From Firm-04 sp045627405 (GTDB lineage: Bacteria; Bacillota; Clostridia; Oscillospirales; Ruminococcaceae): a stretch of 14,840 nucleotides of DNA. This document shows, one piece after another, positions 6,784 through 12,884 of this stretch. The notes beneath the pieces were generated by a model. It did not search any database. It was not told where the DNA came from and was given only the letters and a program-made list of their open reading frames with translations. The translations under genes and the position numbers were made by a program. The DNA lies in the NCBI GenBank assembly GCA_045627405.1, contig JAZQNP010000050.1, positions 1 to 14,840 of the forward strand, given 5' to 3'. The stretch's first letter is position 1, and the number at the start of each line of letters is the position of its first letter.

Positions 6784-7633
6784 ATTGAAATCCTTTCTTT
6801 TGCAGGACAGCAGTTTCGATTGTCAGGGCGGTCAGCGAGATCAGCCACAACAAATTGCTGCATATCAGAAAAACCACATCGCCGGATGTCAGGGATGTAT
6901 CCCATGTGAAATCAGGCGATAACCGCAGCAGCAAATACAGCGCGGTTGTCAGCATAAACGGCACGCTCATGCAGGCAAACAGGATCCACTGCACCCGCAG
7001 TCTGCGCCGGATGTCCCTGATGAGCGTGCAGAGGCAGCCGCCGGTCAGCAGCAGAATGCCCGCAGCCTGTGCCGCAAACACCGCTTCCAGCCACCACAAT
7101 TCCATCGTCTTGCCGTTCCACTTGCGGTAGACGCCCTTCGTGACAGTGATGCTGCCGCTCTCATAATCAAAATCCAGATGATACGGCACATACATTTTGT
7201 TCTCGAATCGAATGTCAATTTCCTCGCTGATACTGCACATGTCGCCCTGCTCATCCAGCTCCGCAATGCGGATGCTGCCGGCGCGGCCGCAGAATTCGAG
7301 CAGCTGGGATTTGGAGCTGCTGCCGTGATAATAAAGCCGAATACAACTGTTTTCCCATTCGGTGTAGGCGGAATCCGCAAGCCGTTCTGCGCGGTACCAG
7401 CCGTCTGCCTCCGCTTCCTGCTCCAATGCAGTCGGCTCGCGTTCATTCGTCTCCGATGTTTGCTCTGCCGGTGTCATCCCGTCTCCGGCTTCTGCACGGA
7501 GCAAGACCGTGAACTGTGCGCCGTCGGGCGGGTTCTGCACTGTAATCTCCATCGGCTGCGCTGCATGACATGCCGTCAGCAGCAGAAGCAATCCGGTCAT
7601 CAGAAGCAGAGCAATGCCGCACTTTCGCTTCAT
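6761..7633 (-). CDS. Putative lipoprotein with three C-terminal membrane helices, unknown function
   Basis: A 290-residue protein from ATG 7633; GGAG lies 11 bases upstream and the ung stop is one base away (TGATATG). An in-frame TTG at 7654 would fall inside ung. Residues 1-21 form a signal peptide (KRK followed by a hydrophobic stretch) with a lipobox LTAC ending at C22. Residues 23-180 should be extracytoplasmic and contain an acidic Glu/Thr stretch (47-78). Three hydrophobic helices follow at about 181-205, 214-237 and 251-275, with a basic loop IRDIRRRLR between the first two. The mix of a lipid-anchored head and a polytopic tail is unusual. I do not recognise the family. It lies between ung and metF with tight overlaps, which shows co-expression but gives no functional clue. 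Confidence 0.78.
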   Translation of the reverse strand: MKRKCGIALLLMTGLLLLLTACHAAQPMEITVQNPPDGAQFTVLLRAEAGDGMTPAEQTSETNEREPTALEQEAEADGWYRAERLADSAYTEWENSCIRLYYHGSSSKSQLLEFCGRAGSIRIAELDEQGDMCSISEEIDIRFENKMYVPYHLDFDYESGSITVTKGVYRKWNGKTMELWWLEAVFAAQAAGILLLTGGCLCTLIRDIRRRLRVQWILFACMSVPFMLTTALYLLLRLSPDFTWDTSLTSGDVVFLICSNLLWLISLTALTIETAVLQKKGFQYESHRPV

Positions 7634-7634
7634 A

Positions 7635-8306
7635 TCAGTCAATGCTCCAATCAATCGGCTGCAAGCCGTTTTTCGTCAGAAACTGATTGGTGTGCGAAAA
7701 ATGACGACAGCCGAAAAAGCCGTGATACGCCGAAAGCGGACTCGGATGCGGACATTGCAGAATCAGATGCCGGCGGTTTGTGATCAGTGCCGCTTTTTTG
7801 CGCGCATTCCCGCCCCAGAGCAGAAAAACCATCGGCTTCTCCCGCTCGTTGAGCAGTCGTATGATCGCGTCGGTCAGTTCCTCCCATCCCATGCCGTGAT
7901 GGGAATTTGCCTGCCCTGCTCGCACGGTCAGCGCGGCGTTGAGCAAAAGCACGCCCTGCTGCGCCCATTTGGTCAGATCGCCGTGCTTTCCGCGGTTGTC
8001 GATGCCCAGATCGCTGTACAGCTCCTTGAAAATGTTTTCCAGCGACGGCGGCGGCTGAATGCCCCTGCGCACGGAAAAGCTCAGTCCGTGTGCCTGTCCC
8101 TCGCCGTGATAGGGGTCCTGTCCCAGAATGACACATTTTACATCGGCATAAGCTGTATATTTCAGCGCGTTGAAAATGTCATACATATCCGGATAAATCT
8201 GCTTTGTCCGGTATTCCTGTATCAGAAATCTTCGCAGATTCTGATAATATTCACTCTGAAATTCCGGTGCGAGCAGCGCGTCCCAGTCGTTGCCGATATG
8301 AACCAT
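7635..8306 (-). CDS. ung: Uracil-DNA glycosylase (family 1)
   Basis: A 223-residue enzyme that removes uracil from DNA in base-excision repair. The family-1 motifs are all present: the water-activating loop GQDPYH (62-67, Asp64), PPPSLENIFKEL (85-96, Pro-rich and Ser loop), LLNAALTV (121-128, uracil Asn at 123) and HPSPLSAYHGFFG (187-199, the His and intercalation loop). The length matches E. coli Ung (229). ATG 8306 is preceded by AAAGGAA at 8 bases, and no earlier start fits. It is the first gene of its operon, with a promoter at 8340-8368, and the next gene begins one base after its stop. Nothing in it is abnormal. Confidence 0.97.
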   Translation of the reverse strand: MVHIGNDWDALLAPEFQSEYYQNLRRFLIQEYRTKQIYPDMYDIFNALKYTAYADVKCVILGQDPYHGEGQAHGLSFSVRRGIQPPPSLENIFKELYSDLGIDNRGKHGDLTKWAQQGVLLLNAALTVRAGQANSHHGMGWEELTDAIIRLLNEREKPMVFLLWGGNARKKAALITNRRHLILQCPHPSPLSAYHGFFGCRHFSHTNQFLTKNGLQPIDWSID

Positions 8307-8339
8307 TTTTCTGACTTCCTTTCGCCGGATAATAATGTT

Positions 8340-8368
8340 AGTATAGCACATTTTTTCAAAAAAGTAAA
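8340..8368 (-). promoter_or_regulatory. Promoter of the ung-lipoprotein-metF-activator operon
   Basis: On the minus strand, TTTACT (8368-8363), a 17-base spacer and TATACT (8345-8340) with an extended TGC before it. The leader is only about 27 bases, which leaves no room for a riboswitch. It shares the TTTACTTTTTTG start and extended -10 with the promoter at 5144-5172. Confidence 0.83.
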
Positions 8369-8430
8369 GCGGAAATGCCGCATCCTCTTTTTTGCAGGAA
8401 AAATGTCTGCTTCGTTCAGACTTTTGTACA

Positions 8431-8459
8431 TTGACAAGGCGGATGATTTTCTGTATAAT
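8431..8459 (+). promoter_or_regulatory. Consensus promoter of the nitroreductase-metH-dtd operon
   Basis: TTGACA (8431-8436), exactly 17 bases, and TATAAT (8454-8459): a perfect sigma-A consensus. The expected start is near 8466. A small inverted repeat, GTCTG (8405-8409) with CAGAC (8417-8421), lies just upstream. Distance to the divergent ung -35 is about 62 bp. Confidence 0.92.
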
Positions 8460-8531
8460 AGGAGAGAAAAGAGGAAAACGATGCGCCGGAAGCCGGCGGA
8501 CACAAAGAATAACGATGTGAGGTGCCTTTCT

Positions 8532-9083
8532 ATGGAGTTTTTTGATGCGATCAAAAACCGCCGCAGCTATCGCGGAAAATACGCAGATACGCCTGTCCCG
8601 CGCGTACATCTGACACAGATCATGCAGGCGGGGCTGGATGCACCGTCCGGCTGCAACAAGCAGAATGTTTCTCTCGTCGGTGTCGATGATCCGCTGCTGC
8701 TGCAAAAACTCCTCGGTGTGATGGATCCGCCGACCTGTGCCACTGCGCCGGCTCTGATCCTCGTGCTGACGCAAAGGCGCATTGCCTACACAGACGGCAC
8801 CGGCACCCCGCGCTGCTTTGCTGTGCAGGATTACAGTGCGGCAATCGAAAATATGCTGCTCGCAATCACCGCACTCGGCTACGCGAGCTGCTGGATTGAG
8901 GGGCATATCACCGATGCGGACAGGCAGGGCGCACAGATGGCAGAAATTCTTTCTGTGCCGGAGGGCTATGAAGTGATCTGCGTGCTGCCGGTCGGCATTC
9001 CCACTGAGGAATATAAACTGCCGAAAAAACGCGATTTTTCTCAGAGAGCATGGTTCAACGGCTTTCAGAATCAACAGGGATAA
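8532..9083 (+). CDS. Nitroreductase-family FMN oxidoreductase
   Basis: A 183-residue protein of the nitroreductase fold, which uses FMN and NAD(P)H to reduce nitro or other electron-poor compounds as a homodimer. Seen: the FMN phosphate motif NRRSYR (9-14), APSGCNKQN (37-45), QDYSAAIENMLLAITALGYASCWI (99-122, core helix and strand) and the VLPVGIPTEE end (151-160). The natural substrate cannot be read from sequence. The start ATG 8532 has GAGGTG 7 bases upstream and gives the usual family N-terminus. A second in-frame ATG at 8481 has its own AGAGGA site and would add 17 residues. It is the first gene of the operon, 15 bp before metH. A role in keeping the cobalamin enzyme reduced is possible but only a guess. 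Confidence 0.9.
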   Translation: MEFFDAIKNRRSYRGKYADTPVPRVHLTQIMQAGLDAPSGCNKQNVSLVGVDDPLLLQKLLGVMDPPTCATAPALILVLTQRRIAYTDGTGTPRCFAVQDYSAAIENMLLAITALGYASCWIEGHITDADRQGAQMAEILSVPEGYEVICVLPVGIPTEEYKLPKKRDFSQRAWFNGFQNQQG

Positions 9084-9098
9084 TACAGGAGATGACGT

Positions 9099-11453
9099 AT
9101 GGATTTTCAATCTTTGCTACAAAATGAATTTGTCATTCTCGACGGCGGCATGGGAACCATGCTGCACCTGCGTTCCGGAGAACTGCCTGAGCGGCTCAAT
9201 CTCACAGAACCCGAACGCGTCGCTGCAATCCACCGCGCCTATGCAGATGCCGGTTCGCAGATCGTATATGCAAATACGTTCGGCGCAAATGCCGTGAAGC
9301 TGCGCGGGACGGGACTGGATGCCGCGGAATGTGTGCGCGCGGCAATCCGCATCGCCAAGGATGCCGTCGGCTCTGCCGCAGCCGTTGCTCTGGACATCGG
9401 TCCGACCGGTCAGATGCTCCCGCCGGCAGGCTCTATGACGTTCGATGAGGCGTATGACTGCTACCGCGAAGTGTGCATCGCCGGCAGAGATGCCGGTGCA
9501 GATCTCATTGTCATCGAAACAATGAGCGATCTGCTCGAAATCAAGGCGGCTCTGCTCGCTGCAAAAGAAAACACCGAATTGCCTGTCCTCTGCACAATGA
9601 CCTTCACCGAAAACGGACGCACATTCACCGGATGCCCCGTCTCCGCTGCCGCGATCACGCTGGAAGGTCTGGGCGCAGATGCCGTCGGCATCAACTGCTC
9701 GCTCGGCCCGCGCGAGATCCTTCCCATCATGCAGGAGCTTGCTAAGTGGACGAAACTGCCCCTCATCATGAAAGCCAATGCGGGTCTGCCCGACCCTGTG
9801 ACCGGCGGCTATGATGTCACGGCGGAGGAGTTTGCAGAATATATGTCCGACTTTGCCGACTGCGGCGTGCAGTTCTTCGGCGGCTGCTGCGGCACCGATC
9901 CTGATTTCATCCGCGCAATCCGCAAGCAGCTCCAAAATGTTCACCGTGCCAGCCGATCGGTCAGCCCGATTCACGCTGTCTGTTCCGGTACGCGCACTGT
10001 TGTGCTGGATATGCCCTGTGTCATCGGAGAACGCATCAATCCCACCGGCAAGAAACGCATGAAGCAGGCTCTGCTCGATCAGGATTTTGATTACCTTTGC
10101 AGTGAGGCGATTGCGCAGACGGAAGCCGGTGCAGATATTCTCGATGTCAATGTCGGTACGCCGGGCATCGACGAGGCTGCCGTGCTGCCGCAGGCGGTGC
10201 AGGCAATCATGGAGGTCACCGATCTGCCCTTGCAGCTCGACTCCTCTGACCCCGATGCGCTCGAAGCTGCGCTGCGCATTTATCCCGGCAAGCCCATTGT
10301 GAACTCGGTGAACGGCAAGGAGGAGTCCCTCAATACGGTTTTGCCGCTCGTGAAGCACTACGGCGCGGCAATCGTCGGGCTGACACTCGACGAAAACGGC
10401 ATCCCTCCCGCGGCTGACGAAAGATTCCGCATCGGACAACGCATCCTGAGCCGCGCAGAGGAAATCGGCATCCGGCGCGAAGACGTGTTCCTCGACTGCC
10501 TTACGCTGACGGTCTCAACAGGGGCGGAGGCTGCCGTCGAGACACTGGCTGCGGTGCGCAGAGTCCGCGATGAGCTGCATCTGCAAACCGTGCTGGGCGT
10601 TTCCAATGTCAGCTTCGGTCTGCCGAACCGCCCGCTGATTAACCGCAGCTTTCTCAATATGGCTCTCCAAAACGGGCTGACACTGCCGATCCTCAATCCG
10701 ATGGCGGAGGGCATGATGGATACTGTGCGCGCGTTTCGGATGCTCGCGGGCTATGACGCCAACTGTGAAGCCTTCATTGCTGCATATCAGAATGTCACGG
10801 CGGCTGCCGTCGCGGCACCGTCCGATACCATGACGCTCAAAGATGCCGTCGCGCACGGTATGCGGCAGGATGCGGCAAGGCTGACGCAGATTGCTCTGGA
10901 ACGCATTCCGCCGCTGAGCATTGTCAATGACATGCTGATCCCAGCACTCGATGCAGTCGGTGCGGATTACGAGAGCGGAAAGGTCTTTTTGCCGCAGCTC
11001 ATTCAGGCGGCAACTGCTGCGCAAAGTGCGTTTGCCGTTCTCAAATCACACATGCTTACGCAGGGCGGCGGCGACAGCGGCAAGGGCAAAATTGTTCTCG
11101 CAACCGTGCAGGGCGATGTCCACGACATCGGCAAGAATATCGTCAAGCTGCTGCTCGAAAACTACGGCTATGAGGTGATTGACCTCGGCAAGGATGTCCC
11201 GCCGGAAACAATCGTATCTGCTGCGATTTCACACCAAGTAAAGCTCGTCGGACTCTCTGCCCTGATGACCACAACCGTCGGCGCGATGGAGGAAACAATT
11301 CAGCTGCTGCATCAGAAATATCCCGGCTGCATGACGGTCGTCGGCGGTGCGGTGCTGACGGAGGACTATGCCAGGAAAATCGGTGCGGATTTCTATGCGC
11401 GGGATGCCAAGGAGTCCGTTGACTGTGCAAAGATTGTCTATGCGGAGGAATAA
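9099..11453 (+). CDS. metH: Cobalamin-dependent methionine synthase lacking the activation domain
   Basis: A 784-residue three-module enzyme that transfers methyl from 5-methyl-THF to homocysteine through cobalamin. Homocysteine domain: DGGMGT (15-20), GPTGQM (101-106), GINC (197-200) and GGCCGT (261-266), with zinc ligands C200, C263 and C264. Folate domain: CVIGERINPTGKKR (307-320), DVNVGTPG (349-356) and LDSSDP (380-385). Cobalamin part: helical cap about 580-655, then GDVHDIGKNIV (672-682) with the axial His at 675, and SALMTTTVGAMEET (720-733). It ends just after this domain, about 440 residues shorter than E. coli MetH, with a clean TAA; the missing AdoMet domain is encoded separately at 5237-5914. 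ATG 9099 has AGGAG 7 bases upstream. It is co-transcribed with dtd, 3 bp downstream. Confidence 0.96.
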   Translation: MDFQSLLQNEFVILDGGMGTMLHLRSGELPERLNLTEPERVAAIHRAYADAGSQIVYANTFGANAVKLRGTGLDAAECVRAAIRIAKDAVGSAAAVALDIGPTGQMLPPAGSMTFDEAYDCYREVCIAGRDAGADLIVIETMSDLLEIKAALLAAKENTELPVLCTMTFTENGRTFTGCPVSAAAITLEGLGADAVGINCSLGPREILPIMQELAKWTKLPLIMKANAGLPDPVTGGYDVTAEEFAEYMSDFADCGVQFFGGCCGTDPDFIRAIRKQLQNVHRASRSVSPIHAVCSGTRTVVLDMPCVIGERINPTGKKRMKQALLDQDFDYLCSEAIAQTEAGADILDVNVGTPGIDEAAVLPQAVQAIMEVTDLPLQLDSSDPDALEAALRIYPGKPIVNSVNGKEESLNTVLPLVKHYGAAIVGLTLDENGIPPAADERFRIGQRILSRAEEIGIRREDVFLDCLTLTVSTGAEAAVETLAAVRRVRDELHLQTVLGVSNVSFGLPNRPLINRSFLNMALQNGLTLPILNPMAEGMMDTVRAFRMLAGYDANCEAFIAAYQNVTAAAVAAPSDTMTLKDAVAHGMRQDAARLTQIALERIPPLSIVNDMLIPALDAVGADYESGKVFLPQLIQAATAAQSAFAVLKSHMLTQGGGDSGKGKIVLATVQGDVHDIGKNIVKLLLENYGYEVIDLGKDVPPETIVSAAISHQVKLVGLSALMTTTVGAMEETIQLLHQKYPGCMTVVGGAVLTEDYARKIGADFYARDAKESVDCAKIVYAEE

Positions 11454-11456
11454 ACC

Positions 11457-11921
11457 ATGCGTGCATTGATTCAGCGTGTTGCGCAAGCATCCGTCAGTGC
11501 GGACGGTGCGGTGACCGGCGCGATTGACCGCGGCTATCTGATTTTGCTCGGCGTGAATGAAACGGATACCGATGCGGAAGCAGAAATGCTCGCAGATAAA
11601 ATCTCGAAGCTGCGTCTCTTCTCAGACGCCGACGGCAAGACAAATCTCAATATTCAGGATGTCGGCGGTGCGCTGCTCGTGATCTCGCAGTTTACACTCT
11701 GCGCCGATTGCCGCAAAGGGACGCGCCCGAGCTTTTCTCATGCCGCGCCGCCGGATGCGGCAAACCGACTCTATGAACACTTCCTTTCGCTGTGCCGCAG
11801 GATCGTCCCGCAGGTCGAATGCGGTGTGTTCGGTGCGCATATGAAGGTCGATCTGCGCAATGACGGGCCGTTTACGATCTGGCTCGACACCGATGACCTC
11901 AAAAAGCCCCGCAATCATTAA
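11457..11921 (+). CDS. dtd: D-aminoacyl-tRNA deacylase
   Basis: A 154-residue protein (family length 145-155) that hydrolyses D-amino acids and glycine wrongly attached to tRNA. Seen: the N-terminal MRALIQRVAQASV, the active-site strand SQFTLCADCRKGTRPSF (77-93) and NDGPFTIWLD (135-144), which stands for the conserved NxGPxT motif whose Gly-Pro forms the chiral filter. ATG 11457 lies 3 bp after the metH stop, and GGAGG (11444-11448) inside the metH end supplies the ribosome site, so the genes are translated in series. It is the last gene of the operon, closed by the hairpin at 11927-11956. No functional link with methionine synthesis is evident. Confidence 0.96.
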   Translation: MRALIQRVAQASVSADGAVTGAIDRGYLILLGVNETDTDAEAEMLADKISKLRLFSDADGKTNLNIQDVGGALLVISQFTLCADCRKGTRPSFSHAAPPDAANRLYEHFLSLCRRIVPQVECGVFGAHMKVDLRNDGPFTIWLDTDDLKKPRNH

Positions 11922-11926
11922 CAGCG

Positions 11927-11958
11927 AATGCCCATCCGAACATGCGGATGGGCATTTT
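11927..11958 (+). terminator. Terminator of the nitroreductase-metH-dtd operon
   Basis: AATGCCCATCCG (11927-11938) pairs perfectly with CGGATGGGCATT (11945-11956), with a 6-base loop and a short T run. It begins 5 bp after the dtd stop. The T-tract is short, so some readthrough toward the XRE gene is possible. Confidence 0.82.
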
Positions 11959-12008
11959 GGTATCGGTCAGGCGCACAAACACAGATGGTTTACTCTACGA
12001 AGCGTGGA

Positions 12009-12037
12009 TTGACGGATGCGCAGCTTTTCGCTATAAT
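12009..12037 (+). promoter_or_regulatory. Promoter of the XRE regulator gene
   Basis: TTGACG (12009-12014), a 17-base spacer and TATAAT (12032-12037). The expected start is near 12044, giving a leader of about 50 bases. Confidence 0.85.
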
Positions 12038-12093
12038 GAATCTGTGGCATACGGATGAAGGCAAACAAAAAACAATTTGATTGAGGTGATGAA

Positions 12094-12699
12094 ATGGATC
12101 CGATCAAGACCGGTGAACGAATCAGACAGCTCAGAACCGAACTGCATCTCACGCAAAGACAGCTTGCGGTACAGCTTCATGTGAGTGACAAAGCGGTTTC
12201 AAAATGGGAACGCGGAAAGGGCTGCCCTGATATATCGCTGCTCTCTGCGCTGGCAGATGTCTTCGGCGCAGATCTTTGCAGCTTGATTTCCGGAGAAATT
12301 GAGAAGCGTGAAAGTGAGAAAGGAAATATGAAAAAACTGAAATTCTATGTTTGCCGGACATGCGGAAATATCATCACGGCAACTTCCGAAGCGGCGGTCA
12401 GCTGCTGCGGTACCAGACTTTCCGCCTTGGAGCCGAGAAAGGCGGAGGAAAGCGAAATGCTGAATATTGAGGAAATCGGAGATGAGCTGTTTGTAACCGG
12501 CAGTCACCCGATGACAAAGGAACACTATATTTCATTTGTAGCATATGTGACCGACAGCACTGTAATGATCTGTAAGCAATACCCGGAATGGGATCTGCAA
12601 TGCAGCCTGCCGCTGTTTCGGTTTGGCAGGATAATCTGGTATTGCGCTTCGTGCGGTCTGCTGTATCATGATGTGCGAAGAAAGTCTGCCGGATGCTAG
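12094..12699 (+). CDS. XRE-family HTH regulator fused to a desulforedoxin/superoxide-reductase-like module
   Basis: A 201-residue protein. Residues 5-62 are a Cro/CI-type helix-turn-helix (IRQLRTELHLTQRQLA, VSDKAVSKWERGKGCPDISLL). Residues 84-110 read FYVCRTCGN...SCCG, the C-x2-C...CC pattern of the desulforedoxin iron site (C87, C90, C104, C105). Residues 131-191 resemble the superoxide-reductase domain: the HPMTKEHYISF block has the two His ligands with normal 6-residue spacing (H138, H144), and WYCASCGLLY occupies the place of the CNxHGxW motif, with the final His replaced by Cys (C184, C187). A redox or metal-sensing regulator is inferred; its targets are unknown. ATG 12094 has GAGGTGAT 3-8 bases upstream and its own promoter. 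The stop TAG at 12697-12699 is made by the first bases of the MITE-like element, apparently without changing the protein. Confidence 0.85.
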   Translation: MDPIKTGERIRQLRTELHLTQRQLAVQLHVSDKAVSKWERGKGCPDISLLSALADVFGADLCSLISGEIEKRESEKGNMKKLKFYVCRTCGNIITATSEAAVSCCGTRLSALEPRKAEESEMLNIEEIGDELFVTGSHPMTKEHYISFVAYVTDSTVMICKQYPEWDLQCSLPLFRFGRIIWYCASCGLLYHDVRRKSAGC

Positions 12700-12863
12700 G
12701 GCGTGTTGACACTAAGCCTAACACGCGTCTTTTTGGCTGATTTTGCCTCGTTCGTCGTTAAAAATCCTTGCCGGGCGACAGCCCGCCTGCGGATTTTTGC
12801 CTTGAACGGAACAAAATCATCTCAAAAATCCGCATATTATTATTATAGTGTCAACACGCCCTA
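12697..12863. mobile_element. MITE-like non-coding inverted-repeat element
   Basis: A 167-bp element (163 bp without the outer TA) bounded by perfect 18-bp terminal inverted repeats, TAGGGCGTGTTGACACTA (12697-12714) and its complement (12846-12863). The outermost TA on each side may be a duplicated TA target, as made by IS630/mariner-like and some other DDE transposases. There is no open frame of note inside. The interior is rich in further inverted repeats (8 bp at 12738-12745 with 12812-12819; 8 bp at 12760-12767 with 12791-12798; 5 bp at 12772-12776 with 12781-12785; 12 bp at 12788-12799 with 12823-12834). It lies between two convergent genes. The parent transposase is not in the window; the family is not identified. 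Confidence 0.85.
12701..12734 (+). terminator. Terminator formed by the left end of the MITE-like element
   Basis: GCGTGTT (12701-12707) pairs with AACACGC (12720-12726) across a 12-base loop, followed two bases later by CTTTTT. No other terminator follows the XRE gene, so the element probably supplies it. Confidence 0.6.
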
Positions 12864-12884
12864 ATACATTGTGCCGTTATGCCG

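Noticed and set aside
8424..8437. TTGT-N6-ACAA dyad over the -35 of the nitroreductase promoter as a redox-repressor (Rex-like) operator
   Set aside because: The arms are only 4 bp and the spacing is shorter than the known TTGTGA-N6-TCACAA type; chance occurrence around a -35 TTGACA is likely.
7614..9110. Very long open frames on both strands crossing the ung/nitroreductase intergenic region (489 and 491 codons)
   Set aside because: They only extend the true ung and nitroreductase frames past their starts through promoter DNA. Ribosome sites and family N-termini set the real starts at 8306 and 8532.
9117..10439. 440-codon minus-strand frame inside metH
   Set aside because: Antisense shadow of metH; low-complexity composition, no start signal and no recognisable domain.
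12838..12863. TTGACA and TATAAT-like hexamers at the right end of the MITE-like element on the minus strand, as an outward or inward promoter
   Set aside because: The two hexamers are almost adjacent (TTGACACTATAAT) instead of 16-18 bases apart, and no TTGACA-like box lies at the right distance.
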